DNA of 33,859 nt from Streptococcus massiliensis DSM 18628 (GCF_000380065.1 NZ_KB904371.1:1-33859), one strand, 5' to 3'. Counted from the stretch's first letter, positions 1-7,613 are shown. Made by a program: numbers and translations. Notes: generated from the letters alone by a model not told the origin.

Positions 1-155
1 TTAGCCATCTGACCATGACAGCTGTAGCATTTAGGAGCAGGATAATCCAACTTCGCGATGATTTCTTTATGCGTTCCAGCATCTAGAACATCCAAAATCG
101 TAATGTTAGGGTCTTTGATTTCCAGTAAGTTTGTGATAAAATTTAATTGTTCCAT
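1..155 (-). CDS. ISL3-family (IS1167-like) transposase, N-terminal fragment cut by window edge
   Basis: Reading from an ATG at 155 down to base 1 gives about 51 codons starting MEQLNFITNLLEIKDPN and reaching a CxxC pair near residues 43-46 (KCYSCHGQ). The start matches the N-terminus I know from streptococcal ISL3-family transposases such as IS1167, whose N-terminal zinc-binding region precedes a DDE catalytic domain. Only the first eighth or so of the protein is inside the window, so intactness cannot be judged. A second copy of the same start lies at the other end of the window in opposite orientation. Confidence 0.85.
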   Translation of the reverse strand, partial: MEQLNFITNLLEIKDPNITILDVLDAGTHKEIIAKLDYPAPKCYSCHGQMA

Positions 156-278
156 ATGAGTCTTTCTAATGATGGTTTGGTCGCTTTTCATTATAGGTCA
201 TATGGGACTTTTTTTCTACAACAAAATAAGCTCCATAATCCCTAAAGTGATTTTACCCACTACAGAAATTATAGAGCC
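1..278 (-). mobile_element. ISL3-type insertion sequence, left-end copy (partial)
   Basis: On the minus strand the element starts at about 278 with GGCTCTATAATTTCTGTAG and runs through a TATAAT-containing leader into the transposase start at 155. The terminal 50 bases carry an internal imperfect inverted repeat (GGCTCTATAATT with AATCCATAATCC-like partner near 229-240). The sequence between terminus and start codon matches the right-hand copy at 33639-33761 with only a few substitutions. The other end of the element is outside the window, so no target duplication can be read. Confidence 0.8.
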
Positions 279-340
279 ATTTTTAGTGTGATTTATATTA
301 AGAGTTCTAATATGCTCAAATCTGCCTTTCTTGTAAAAGA

Positions 341-862
341 CTATGCGTTAATAAACTTTAGGCGTTTAGCGATAATTACTGCAATCAAGTACTTGATTGT
401 ATCTCCTGGCAGGTAAACTATTTGTCCTAGAAAGGCTGGTACAATTCCCATCTTGGTAGTAAGAATGAGACCAATAGCGCCCATCCCATAAATGATGGGA
501 ATCGTTATTACTAGGGTTAAGAAATACTTGTGCCAAATATTTTGCTTTTTTTGAAGACTATAGCTGAGTAGTGGAAAAGCGAATGGCCAACTGATATAGT
601 AACCAGCAGCAGGTCCGATAAATTTAGCAAATCCTTCTCCGCCAGCAAAGACTGGTAATCCAATAGCTCCCATAAAGAGGTAAATGATAATGATAATTAA
701 GGTATCCTTGGGTGGACGAACTAAGGCGACAAGGCACATAGCTAAGGTAGTGCCCGTGATAGCTCCTGAAATAAATGGAAGTGGAATATTGAGATAAGAA
801 AGCACACAGATCAGGGCTAATAACAGTGCATTGGTTGTCAGGGTACGTGTGGTTTGTTTCAT
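341..862 (-). CDS. bioY: Biotin transporter BioY (S component)
   Basis: A 173-residue, very hydrophobic protein with about six membrane segments. The BioY family signature is clear: an early PLPFISGAITGTTLA stretch, then LFMGAIGLPVFAGGEGF and GPAAGYYISW. BioY is the substrate-binding integral membrane subunit of energy-coupling factor transporters and takes up biotin; in streptococci it normally uses a shared EcfAA'T module, which is not in this window. The ATG at 862 is preceded by a good AAAGGAG site. It is a single-gene unit with a strong promoter overlapping a BirA-like operator, which supports biotin as the substrate. The imported biotin would serve AccB, encoded 13 kb away. Confidence 0.93.
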   Translation of the reverse strand: MKQTTRTLTTNALLLALICVLSYLNIPLPFISGAITGTTLAMCLVALVRPPKDTLIIIIIYLFMGAIGLPVFAGGEGFAKFIGPAAGYYISWPFAFPLLSYSLQKKQNIWHKYFLTLVITIPIIYGMGAIGLILTTKMGIVPAFLGQIVYLPGDTIKYLIAVIIAKRLKFINA

Positions 863-889
863 GAGTAAGCTCCTTTATGTCTAGTTTAT

Positions 890-943
890 ATTATAGGCAA
901 GTTTAGCTTATTTGTCAACCAAATATTTTTTTGTTGGTAACAA
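890..943 (-). promoter_or_regulatory. bioY promoter with BirA-like biotin operator
   Basis: On the minus strand there is a consensus TTGACA (918-913), a 17-base spacer and TATAAT (895-890), 28 bases upstream of the bioY ATG. The -35 box lies inside the half-site TTGTCAACC (912-920). A partner half-site TGGTAACAA (935-943) follows after exactly 14 bases. TTGTTAACC-N14/15-GGTTAACAA is the general form of biotin operators bound by class II BirA repressors in Firmicutes, and these half-sites match it at 8 of 9 and 7 of 9 positions. The overlap predicts repression when biotin is plentiful. Confidence 0.78.
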
Positions 944-973
944 TAACAAGTTTTAAGAATCATCTAACTATGA

Positions 974-979
974 TATAAT
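974..979 (+). promoter_or_regulatory. Extended -10 promoter of the PucR-type regulator gene
   Basis: TGATATAATA contains TG-A-TATAAT, an extended -10 element, 26 bases before the ATG at 1006. No good -35 box is visible. The intergenic region is divergent with bioY, so the BirA-like operator at 912-943 lies about 30 bases upstream of this -10. Confidence 0.6.
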
Positions 980-1005
980 AAAAGAAACTAAGAAATGAGA
1001 ATGAA

Positions 1006-1872
1006 ATGGATATTCAAAAATTATTTCCACAGGGGAAAATCGTGACAGCTCCTGTGATAGGAGATAACTATGTTTGTCTGCCAATTAAAAAGGATCAGTG
1101 GTTAGAATTAGAAAAGGGAAATTTGACTGACCGTGAATTACTATTAATACAGCTTTTGCAAGAACAGGAATTGGTAAATTTTAATGCTGGTCAGTCAAAC
1201 TGGTATCGTTATCTAGTGTCAGGAAAGGCGGATCTACCTGTAATGGGACTGTCAGCAGTCCAATTTGTCTACGTAAAAGTAGACTCGGTTGCAGGACAGG
1301 AAATGGGGGATTGGAAGGGTTTATTGGTGGATTTTCTTCCGAATCTCATCGCTGATTTTGCTTTGGATGAAAATATGTACGTTTTTGTATTAAGGCAAAA
1401 TCCTTACATGGAGGTTTTATCAGGGTTGTCAGAAATGTTACCTGTATTGGAATTTGATATTGGCGTACGGTTAAATGTGGCACTTGGTCAAGTTTGGCCA
1501 CAAGAATTAGAGGCAGAGTGGTCACAACTTTTTCGAGCAGAATGGGAACTCTTTGTGCAAACGATTAATTCGACAGAACAGTCCGCTTGTAAGTCATTTA
1601 GTCAAATGATACATGAAAATATTGGTAGGAATCAATCTGTTTCTGCTCTCTTTTTAACACGTTTAGCTCGAACAATTCGCCAATTTGATCAGATGGAGGA
1701 GACAATTTTGATACTCTGGGATGAGGGAGCGGTTTTGACAAAAGTAGCCCAAAAACTCTATATTCATCGGAACACTCTTCAGTATCGTTTGGAGAAATTC
1801 TATGAACAGACAGGTCTTAATTTAAAAAATATGGATGATTTAGCCCTCTGTCGTTTGGCATTGTTATCATGA
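1006..1872 (+). CDS. PucR/CdaR-type transcriptional regulator (HTH_30 C-terminus)
   Basis: A 288-residue protein. The last 60 residues have the PucR C-terminal helix-turn-helix signature, with LTKVAQKLYIHRNTLQYRL followed by EKFYEQTGLNLKNMDDLALC; the RNTLxYRL helix is typical of PucR/CdaR-family activators. The N-terminal 200 residues look like a divergent sensory domain that I cannot assign. Streptococci have a gene of this type directly before msmK, so a role in carbohydrate control is a reasonable inference but is not shown. A Rho-independent terminator separates it from msmK. The ribosome binding site is weak (GAGAATGAA region), so expression may be low. Confidence 0.7.
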   Translation: MDIQKLFPQGKIVTAPVIGDNYVCLPIKKDQWLELEKGNLTDRELLLIQLLQEQELVNFNAGQSNWYRYLVSGKADLPVMGLSAVQFVYVKVDSVAGQEMGDWKGLLVDFLPNLIADFALDENMYVFVLRQNPYMEVLSGLSEMLPVLEFDIGVRLNVALGQVWPQELEAEWSQLFRAEWELFVQTINSTEQSACKSFSQMIHENIGRNQSVSALFLTRLARTIRQFDQMEETILILWDEGAVLTKVAQKLYIHRNTLQYRLEKFYEQTGLNLKNMDDLALCRLALLS

Positions 1873-1909
1873 TTGATAGTGATATTTTTTAGAATATGGT
1901 TCCTGTAAT

Positions 1910-1945
1910 CTCGTTGTGCAAGATGCACAATGAGTTTTTTTCTTT
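1910..1945 (+). terminator. Rho-independent terminator after the PucR-type regulator
   Basis: CTCGTTGTGCA, loop AGA, TGCACAATGAG forms an 11-bp stem (one G-U pair) and is followed by a T-rich run from 1935. Confidence 0.85.
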
Positions 1946-1968
1946 TTTGGGCAAAGTGCGCTAGAAGA

Positions 1969-1983
1969 ATAAAGCGTTTTCAT
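1969..1983 (+). promoter_or_regulatory. cre-like (CcpA) site upstream of msmK
   Basis: ATAAAGCGTTTTCAT reads on the other strand as ATGAAAACGCTTTAT. It matches the catabolite-responsive element consensus WTGNAANCGNWNNCA except at the last two positions. It lies directly before a TACAAT -10 candidate (1985-1990), so CcpA bound here would block transcription of msmK. This fits the known carbon catabolite control of sugar importers. Confidence 0.6.
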
Positions 1984-2018
1984 TTACAATAAAAATATCA
2001 AATTCAAAGGAGCTTGTT

Positions 2019-3152
2019 ATGGTACAAGTTAAATTAGATAAAGTTTACAAACGTTATCCAAATAGTGAACACTACTCAGTTGAAGATTTTAATCTTGACA
2101 TTCAAGATAAGGAATTTATCGTTTTTGTTGGTCCTTCTGGATGTGGAAAATCAACAACTCTGCGCATGATTGCTGGTCTTGAAGATATTACTGAAGGTGA
2201 GTTTCTGATTGATGGACAAGTCATGAATGATGTGGCACCGAAAGACCGTGATATTGCCATGGTATTCCAAAACTATGCTCTTTATCCACATATGACAGTT
2301 TATGAAAATATGGCTTTTGGTCTGAAGCTTCGTAAGTACGCTAAGGATGAAATTGATCGTCGAGTGCGTGAAGCAGCGGAAATTCTTGGTTTGATAGAAT
2401 TTCTTGATCGTAAGCCAGCAGACTTATCTGGTGGTCAACGTCAACGGGTTGCGATGGGACGTGCTATCGTTCGTGACTCTAAGATTTTCTTGATGGACGA
2501 GCCCTTGTCAAACTTGGATGCAAAATTGCGGGTATCCATGCGTGCAGAAATTGCAAAACTCCACCGTCGAATCGGTGCAACTACGATTTATGTTACCCAT
2601 GACCAAACAGAAGCTATGACTTTGGCAGACCGTATCGTTATCATGAGTGCGACTAAAAATCCTAGTGGTACAGGTACGATCGGACGTATTGAACAAATTG
2701 GTTCTCCACAAGAGCTTTACAATACTCCTGCTAACAAATTTGTAGCTGGCTTCATTGGTAGCCCTGCCATGAACTTCTTCAAGGTTGCTTTGAAAGATGG
2801 TGTTATCAGTTCAGAACAAGGTTTGTCACTGCGTCTGCCAGAAGGAAAACGCAAACTTTTGGAAGACAAAGGCTACAATGGAAAGGAATTGATTTTTGGT
2901 ATTCGTCCAGAAGATATCAAGGCATCTCAATTAGAATTGGATGCTTATCCTGAATCAGTTGTAACTGCTGAGGTTATCGTATCTGAATTATTGGGTTCTG
3001 AGTCTATGCTCTATAGTAAATTGGGTGATACTGAATTTGTTTCACGTGTTGAGGCTCGCGACCTCCACAATCCAGGTGAACATGTTAAGTTAGCCTTCAA
3101 TGTTAATAAGGGTCATTTCTTTGATGTAGAAACTGAACAAGCTATTCGCTAA
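2019..3152 (+). CDS. msmK: Sugar ABC transporter ATP-binding protein MsmK
   Basis: A 377-residue ATPase of the CUT1/MalK class. Visible motifs: Walker A GPSGCGKST (38-46), Q-loop at Q84, signature LSGGQ (136-140), Walker B FLMDE (157-161), D-loop SNLD and switch His194 (YVTHD). A C-terminal OB-type regulatory region from about residue 240 includes the GIRPED motif. In streptococci MsmK is a shared ATPase that energises several sugar importers (raffinose, maltodextrin, sialic acid and others), and it is encoded alone, as here, with no permease or binding protein nearby. The ATG is preceded by AAAGGAG. It has its own terminator and a cre-like site, so it is a single-gene unit. Confidence 0.93.
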   Translation: MVQVKLDKVYKRYPNSEHYSVEDFNLDIQDKEFIVFVGPSGCGKSTTLRMIAGLEDITEGEFLIDGQVMNDVAPKDRDIAMVFQNYALYPHMTVYENMAFGLKLRKYAKDEIDRRVREAAEILGLIEFLDRKPADLSGGQRQRVAMGRAIVRDSKIFLMDEPLSNLDAKLRVSMRAEIAKLHRRIGATTIYVTHDQTEAMTLADRIVIMSATKNPSGTGTIGRIEQIGSPQELYNTPANKFVAGFIGSPAMNFFKVALKDGVISSEQGLSLRLPEGKRKLLEDKGYNGKELIFGIRPEDIKASQLELDAYPESVVTAEVIVSELLGSESMLYSKLGDTEFVSRVEARDLHNPGEHVKLAFNVNKGHFFDVETEQAIR

Positions 3153-3159
3153 TAAAATG

Positions 3160-3185
3160 AAGAGTCGATTTTCGGCTCTTTTTTG
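3160..3185 (+). terminator. Rho-independent terminator after msmK
   Basis: AAGAGTCGA, short T loop, TCGGCTCTT then a T run; a 9-bp stem with one wobble pair. Confidence 0.85.
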
Positions 3186-3211
3186 TGTTATTAGGAGAAT
3201 AGCATTATTTG

Positions 3212-3220
3212 TGGTATAAT
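3212..3220 (+). promoter_or_regulatory. Extended -10 promoter of the ACT/PFL gene pair
   Basis: TGGTATAAT is a full extended -10 (TG-N-TATAAT), about 29 bases before the ATG at 3249. No strong -35 is apparent. Confidence 0.65.
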
Positions 3221-3248
3221 TTATCAATAAAGTTAAAGGAGTAAGCAG

Positions 3249-3515
3249 ATGAAAGCGATTGTAACTGTAGTAGGGAAAGACAGGACTGGTATTGTCGCTG
3301 GGGTGTCTAGCAAGATTGCTGAACTTGGTCTCAATATTGACGATATTTCTCAGACTATATTAAATGAGTATTTCACCATGATGGCGGTGGTGTCTAGCGA
3401 TGAGAAGCAAGATTTCACTAGTCTACGCAGTCAGCTGGAGGCTTTTGGGCAAGAGCTCAATGTCAAAATCAATATTCAAAGCGCGGCGATTTTTGACGCC
3501 ATGCACAATCTGTAA
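3249..3515 (+). CDS. ACT domain-containing protein (UPF0237 family)
   Basis: An 88-residue protein that is essentially one ACT domain: MKAIVTVVGKDRTGIVAGVS opens it and the DRTGIV turn is the typical ligand-binding loop. ACT domains usually bind amino acids and form dimers; family members are distantly related to the glycine cleavage regulator GcvR. The ligand here is unknown. It sits 9 bases before the PFL/DUF711 gene, shares its promoter, and this pairing is conserved in streptococci, so the two products probably act together. Start ATG with AAAGGAG upstream. Confidence 0.88.
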   Translation: MKAIVTVVGKDRTGIVAGVSSKIAELGLNIDDISQTILNEYFTMMAVVSSDEKQDFTSLRSQLEAFGQELNVKINIQSAAIFDAMHNL

Positions 3516-3524
3516 GGGGGACTC

Positions 3525-4862
3525 ATGGATATCAAGCAAGTTACTGAAACCATTGCCATGATTGAGGAGCAGAATTTTGATATTCGCACCATTACCATGG
3601 GGATTTCCCTTTTGGACTGTATTGACAGCGATATTGAAAGAGCGGCGGACAAGGTCTATCAGAAAATCACCAGTAAGGCCAAGCACCTGGTTGCGGTGGG
3701 CGATGAGATTGCGACTGAACTGGGGATTCCCATTGTCAACAAGCGGGTCTCTGTGACCCCCATTGCCCTGATCGGGGCAGCGACAGATGCTCCTGATTAC
3801 TTGCCTCTTGCGCATGCCTTGGATAAGGCAGCCAAGGAAATCGACGTGGATTTTATCGGCGGATTTTCGGCTCTGGTACAAAAAGGCTATCAAAAGGGTG
3901 ATGAAATTCTGATTCAGTCCATTCCGCGGGCGCTAGCTGAGACTGACAAGGTCTGTGCTTCGGTCAATATCGGCTCCACCAAGTCGGGCATTAACATGAC
4001 GGCTGTGCGGGATATGGGACGGATTATCAAGGAAACAGCGCAGGCATCAGATATGGGGGCAGCCAAGCTCGTCGTCTTTGCCAATGCGGTCGAGGATAAT
4101 CCTTTCATGGCTGGCGCTTTCCACGGCGTCGGTGAGGCAGATGTGGTCATCAATGTCGGCGTTTCAGGTCCTGGTGTGGTCAAGCGTGCCTTGGAAAAAG
4201 TGCGCGGTGCCAGCTTTGATGTCGTGGCTGAGACGGTCAAAAAGACAGCCTTCAAGATTACCCGTATCGGACAACTAGTGGGAAGTTTAGCCAGCGAGCG
4301 GCTGGGGGTTAAATTCGGCATTGTAGACCTGAGCCTTGCTCCGACCCCTGCGGTGGGAGACTCGGTGGCGCGTGTCCTTGAGGAAATGGGACTGGAAATG
4401 GTCGGAACCCATGGAACGACTGCTGCGCTCGCTCTACTCAATGACCAAGTCAAAAAAGGCGGAGTTATGGCTTGTAACCAAGTCGGCGGACTCTCCGGTG
4501 CCTTTATCCCCGTATCAGAAGACGAGGGTATGATTGCGGCGGTGCAGGCTGGCTCGCTCAATCTGGAAAAGCTAGAAGCCATGACGGCTATCTGCTCGGT
4601 CGGGCTAGATATGATTGCTATTCCAGCGGCGACACCAGCAGAAACGATTGCGGCGATGATTGCCGATGAGGCAGCTATCGGCGTTATCAATCAAAAGACG
4701 ACAGCCGTGCGGATTATTCCTAAGGGCGAAGAAGGCGATATGATTGAGTTCGGTGGACTGTTGGGAACGGCGCCTGTTATGGCGGTCAACCAGCATTCCT
4801 CAGCTGACTTTATTGCCCGCGGCGGACAAATTCCAGCACCCATTCACTCTTTCAAAAATTAA
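3525..4862 (+). CDS. PFL family protein (DUF711/UPF0210)
   Basis: A 445-residue protein of the DUF711/UPF0210 family, named PFL for its structural likeness to the pyruvate formate-lyase fold. The N-terminus ([32 protein letters not shown] in two blocks) and the glycine-rich segments [25 protein letters not shown] and [13 protein letters not shown] match family members I know. No glycyl-radical motif is evident, so PFL chemistry should not be assumed. The biochemical role is unknown. It is cotranscribed with the ACT-domain gene, with a GGGGG-type ribosome site close to its ATG. The gene is visibly richer in G and C than its upstream neighbours, as are several other core genes here. Confidence 0.88.
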   Translation: MDIKQVTETIAMIEEQNFDIRTITMGISLLDCIDSDIERAADKVYQKITSKAKHLVAVGDEIATELGIPIVNKRVSVTPIALIGAATDAPDYLPLAHALDKAAKEIDVDFIGGFSALVQKGYQKGDEILIQSIPRALAETDKVCASVNIGSTKSGINMTAVRDMGRIIKETAQASDMGAAKLVVFANAVEDNPFMAGAFHGVGEADVVINVGVSGPGVVKRALEKVRGASFDVVAETVKKTAFKITRIGQLVGSLASERLGVKFGIVDLSLAPTPAVGDSVARVLEEMGLEMVGTHGTTAALALLNDQVKKGGVMACNQVGGLSGAFIPVSEDEGMIAAVQAGSLNLEKLEAMTAICSVGLDMIAIPAATPAETIAAMIADEAAIGVINQKTTAVRIIPKGEEGDMIEFGGLLGTAPVMAVNQHSSADFIARGGQIPAPIHSFKN

Positions 4863-4869
4863 AAAATCA

Positions 4870-4976
4870 GGGAGTGGGACATCTCCAATAGTCTGGGAGA
4901 CTATTGGAGATTGTGGATAAAGCAAGCGAAGCTTGTCACAAAAAACTGAAAAGGAATAGTTCGTTGTCCCACCCCC
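4870..4976. repeat. Small inverted-repeat element (GTGGGAC...GTCCCAC family), copy 1
   Basis: The element begins GGGAGTGGGAC (4870-4880) and ends GTCCCACCCCC (4966-4976); the ends are complementary at 10 of 11 positions. Inside are a perfect hairpin with a 14-bp stem and a 3-base loop (4881-4894 with 4898-4911) and a small CAAGC-GAA-GCTTG hairpin (4923-4935). It has no coding potential. Its right end, read in reverse, matches the left end of a second element at 9441. Such short intergenic repeats occur in many copies in streptococcal genomes; that this one does so is inference. Confidence 0.7.
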
Positions 4977-5068
4977 GTGATGCCTATTAGGCTTGTACGG
5001 AGTCTGTAATGGCGAACGCAGAAGTCAAGAGGCTACCGCGTCTTGTACATATTCTGAACAGATTTTTT

Positions 5069-5100
5069 GAGGCTGCATACTTTTGTATTAGCCTCTTTTT
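5069..5100 (+). terminator. Rho-independent terminator for the ACT/PFL unit
   Basis: GAGGCT (5069-5074) pairs with AGCCTC (5090-5095), with further ATA/TAT pairing inside, followed by TTTTT. The 90 bases between the repeat element and this hairpin show nothing I recognise. Confidence 0.65.
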
Positions 5101-5105
5101 GCATA

Positions 5106-5132
5106 CAAAAATCCCAACCTGATGGTTGAGAT
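5106..5132 (-). terminator. Rho-independent terminator of aspartokinase gene
   Basis: On the minus strand ATCTCAACC, loop ATCA, GGTTGGGAT is followed by TTTTG; a 9-bp stem with one wobble pair, just after the aspartokinase stop at 5139. Confidence 0.8.
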
Positions 5133-5138
5133 TGGTAC

Positions 5139-6500
5139 TTAATTTTCTTTTTTCTCAAAAAAAGCAGCATATAGAGCTTTAAGGGCTTCCTTTTCTTGCT
5201 CAGACTTGATAACGAACATAATTGAGACCTCACTAGAGCCTTGAGACAACATTTGAATATTGATGTTGTTGTCAGATAAGGCTTTGGCAGCAGTCGCAGT
5301 GACCCCGACATGGCTTTTCATATTCTCACCAACAATCATAATGATTGATAAATCATGTTCGATATCAGCCGTATCAACTTCTAGTTTTTGTGTTAGCTGA
5401 CGTAGAATTTCTTGCTCTTTGATTGGTGTTAACTCACGCTGGCGCAAGACAATGGAGAGATCGTCAATACCAGTCGGCATATGTTCCCAGCTGATATTTA
5501 ATTCTTCGAGGACTTCTAATAATTTTCGACCAAAACCAACCTCGCGGTTCATCAGGTATTTGGACATGTTGATGCTGACAAAACCTGAATCAGCGGCAAT
5601 TCCAACCACTGGAAAGGCATGTGTTGTATGTTTCAAAATGATTTTAGTCCCAGGGTGGTCAGGATTATTTGTATTTTTAATAACGAGTGGAATTTTGCCT
5701 CGATAAGCAGGTATGAGCGCTTCGTCATGAAGGACAGAAAAACCAGCATAAGCCAACTCCCGCATTTCGCGATAGGTCAATTCAGGAATGGAGTGAGGTT
5801 TATGAATCACACCAGGATGTGCTGCAAATATCCCGTTGACATCTGTGAAGTTTTCATAGAGATCAGCCTTGACACCAGCGGCAATGATAGAGCCAGTGAC
5901 ATCAGAACCACCACGTGAAAAAGTACAGATCTGATCATCTTTGGTGACACCAAAAAATCCAGGGATAACCAAAACTTCATCGCCGTCAGCTAATTCTTCG
6001 ATTTTGTCATAACTAGATGGCAAAATACGTGCATTACCAGGTTCGCTGGTTACCACGATTCCTGCCTCACGGGGATGAACATAACGCGCCTCAACTCCGT
6101 TTTGTGAAAAATAGGCAGCGATTAATTTAGCATTATTGTTTTCTCCGGCAGCCAGAAATGTATCATAGAGGAAATCATTTTCCTCTATGGGGAGGGTAGC
6201 CAGTTTTTTGATACTTTTAGAAATTTTTTCTAAAATTGCTGGACGTAAACCTAATTCTTCCACCATAGCAGCATAGCGATTGATAATCCAGTCTTGACGT
6301 TTAGTGACATCGTTACCAGCTACATAATCACGATAATATTTAATTAAGGCATCTGTAACTTTCGTATCGTCAGCACTGCGTTTTCCAGGAGCAGATACGA
6401 CGACGAAACGGCGGTCAGGATCAGACTTGACGATATTTAAAACTTTTTCTAGCTGGTTTGCAGAAGCTAAAGAACTTCCACCAAATTTGATAACTTTCAT
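5139..6500 (-). CDS. Aspartate kinase
   Basis: A 453-residue aspartokinase that phosphorylates aspartate in the first step of the lysine, threonine and methionine pathway. The N-terminal KFGGSS motif (residues 5-10), the FSRGGSDVTGS segment and the FTDVNG segment define the amino acid kinase domain. The last 140 residues hold two ACT domains (VGIAADSGFVSINMSK and the later SIIMIVGENMKSHVGV) expected to bind the feedback inhibitor. The length is typical of the monofunctional enzymes. ATG at 6500 follows AGGAGAATTT. Stand-alone unit with its own promoter and terminator. Which isozyme class (lysine- or threonine-sensitive) cannot be told from the sequence alone. Confidence 0.93.
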   Translation of the reverse strand: MKVIKFGGSSLASANQLEKVLNIVKSDPDRRFVVVSAPGKRSADDTKVTDALIKYYRDYVAGNDVTKRQDWIINRYAAMVEELGLRPAILEKISKSIKKLATLPIEENDFLYDTFLAAGENNNAKLIAAYFSQNGVEARYVHPREAGIVVTSEPGNARILPSSYDKIEELADGDEVLVIPGFFGVTKDDQICTFSRGGSDVTGSIIAAGVKADLYENFTDVNGIFAAHPGVIHKPHSIPELTYREMRELAYAGFSVLHDEALIPAYRGKIPLVIKNTNNPDHPGTKIILKHTTHAFPVVGIAADSGFVSINMSKYLMNREVGFGRKLLEVLEELNISWEHMPTGIDDLSIVLRQRELTPIKEQEILRQLTQKLEVDTADIEHDLSIIMIVGENMKSHVGVTATAAKALSDNNINIQMLSQGSSEVSIMFVIKSEQEKEALKALYAAFFEKKEN

Positions 6501-6530
6501 AAATTCTCCTCAAAAAATAAACTTAGTTAA

Positions 6531-6539
6531 ATTATAGCA
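6531..6539 (-). promoter_or_regulatory. Extended -10 promoter of aspartokinase gene
   Basis: The minus strand reads TG-C-TATAAT (6539-6531), 30 bases before the ATG at 6500. The resulting leader is too short to hold a lysine riboswitch. Confidence 0.65.
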
Positions 6540-6665
6540 AAATTCTGAAAAATAATAAACTAATAAAAAATCGAATCAAATTTAAACGAAATAAATTCAT
6601 TTTATTTTATGTTTAGACTTGAAAAATATTTTTTTTATGGTAAACTTAAGCTTAACTTTATAGTA

Positions 6666-6682
6666 AATTTGATAGTCAAATT
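6666..6682 (+). promoter_or_regulatory. FabT operator upstream of fabM
   Basis: AATTTGATAGTCAAATT is a perfect 7-bp inverted repeat around TAG and matches the known streptococcal FabT box (ANTTTGATTATCAAATT type). Its TTGATA (6669-6674) can serve as a -35 box with TATAAA at 6690-6695, spacer 15. The fabK operator has the same arrangement. Confidence 0.82.
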
Positions 6683-6720
6683 ATTTTATTATAAAATGAA
6701 TAAAAATTGGAGATGATGAA

Positions 6721-7512
6721 ATGGTTTTTGAAAATATTTTGTATCAAGTGACAGACGATGTCGCAACTTTGACTTTGAATCGTCCAGAAGTGTCAAACGG
6801 TTTTAATATTCCTATGTGTGAAGAAATACTAAAAGCTCTGGACTTGGTAGATGCAAATGAGGATGTGCATTTTCTCATTATCAAGGGAGAGGGAAAAGTC
6901 TTTTCAGTTGGTGGAGATCTAGCAGAGATGCAACGTGCAGTTGAGGCAGATGATGTCCAATCTTTGGTGAAAATTGCTGAGTTGGTTAATGTTATTTCTT
7001 TCAAGATGAAAAAACTTCCCAAGCCAGTTATTTTAGTTGCAGATGGACCAGTGGCGGGTGCAGCAGCCAATATGGTGGTGGCAGCAGATTTCTGTATTGC
7101 TTCTGAAAAGGCACGATTTATTCAAGCTTTTGTTGGTGTGGGTCTAGCACCTGATGCTGGAGGACTTTATCTGTTGACTCGTGCGATTGGCGTAACTCGT
7201 GCGACACATTTGGTTATGACAGGTGAAGCCCTGACGGCTGAAAAGGCTCTCGAATATGGTTTGCTTTATCGGTTATCTGAATCTGAAAAATTGCAGAAAA
7301 CAGTTGATCAACTGTTGAAAAAGCTAAAACGTGGGTCAATCAATTCTTACCGTGCCATGAAAGAAATGGTTTGGCAAAGTCTCTTTACAGCTTGGGATGA
7401 ATATGCTGCCTTAGAATTGAACTTGCAAAAATCTTTGGCTTTTACTGATGATTTTAAAGAGGGTGTGCGTGCTTATGGAGAACGGCGCAGACCAAAATTT
7501 ACAGGTAAATAA
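6721..7512 (+). CDS. fabM: Trans-2-decenoyl-ACP isomerase FabM
   Basis: A 263-residue crotonase-fold protein at the head of the fatty acid cluster. FabM converts trans-2-decenoyl-ACP to the cis-3 isomer, which is how streptococci introduce the double bond of unsaturated fatty acids. The oxyanion-hole region [13 protein letters not shown] and the [16 protein letters not shown] segment are visible, with [10 protein letters not shown] following. Position directly before fabT-fabH favours FabM over a generic enoyl-CoA hydratase. ATG at 6721 follows GGAGATGATGAA. A FabT box overlaps its presumed promoter. Confidence 0.93.
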   Translation: MVFENILYQVTDDVATLTLNRPEVSNGFNIPMCEEILKALDLVDANEDVHFLIIKGEGKVFSVGGDLAEMQRAVEADDVQSLVKIAELVNVISFKMKKLPKPVILVADGPVAGAAANMVVAADFCIASEKARFIQAFVGVGLAPDAGGLYLLTRAIGVTRATHLVMTGEALTAEKALEYGLLYRLSESEKLQKTVDQLLKKLKRGSINSYRAMKEMVWQSLFTAWDEYAALELNLQKSLAFTDDFKEGVRAYGERRRPKFTGK

Positions 7513-7545
7513 TGAAAAATTTTCAGATAAATTTCAATTTAGGGC

Positions 7546-7588
7546 TTGCAAAGTACGGAAAGTTCTGCTATACTTTGAGAGTCAAATG
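7546..7588 (+). promoter_or_regulatory. fabT promoter with overlapping FabT operator
   Basis: TTGCAA (7546-7551), 17 bases, then TATACT (7569-7574) with TG-C before it. The palindrome ACTTTGAGAGTCAAATG (7572-7588; core TTTGA-GAG-TCAAA) covers the end of the -10 and the start site, predicting autorepression by FabT. About 100 bases of leader follow. Confidence 0.85.
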
Positions 7589-7613
7589 GTTTAGAAGTGG
7601 AATCGTTTGATTG

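Noticed and set aside
3914-4690. Long open frame antisense to the PFL gene
   Set aside because: It lacks a ribosome site, has the low-complexity composition of a shadow frame, and the sense frame is a well-conserved protein.
4977-5068. Remnant gene or RNA between the first repeat element and the terminator
   Set aside because: A short CAAGA...TCTTG repeat is visible but no start, ribosome site or consistent frame.
6501-6720. Possible lysine riboswitch upstream of aspartokinase
   Set aside because: The -10 is only 30 bases from the ATG and the region is plain AT-rich sequence with no multi-helix structure.
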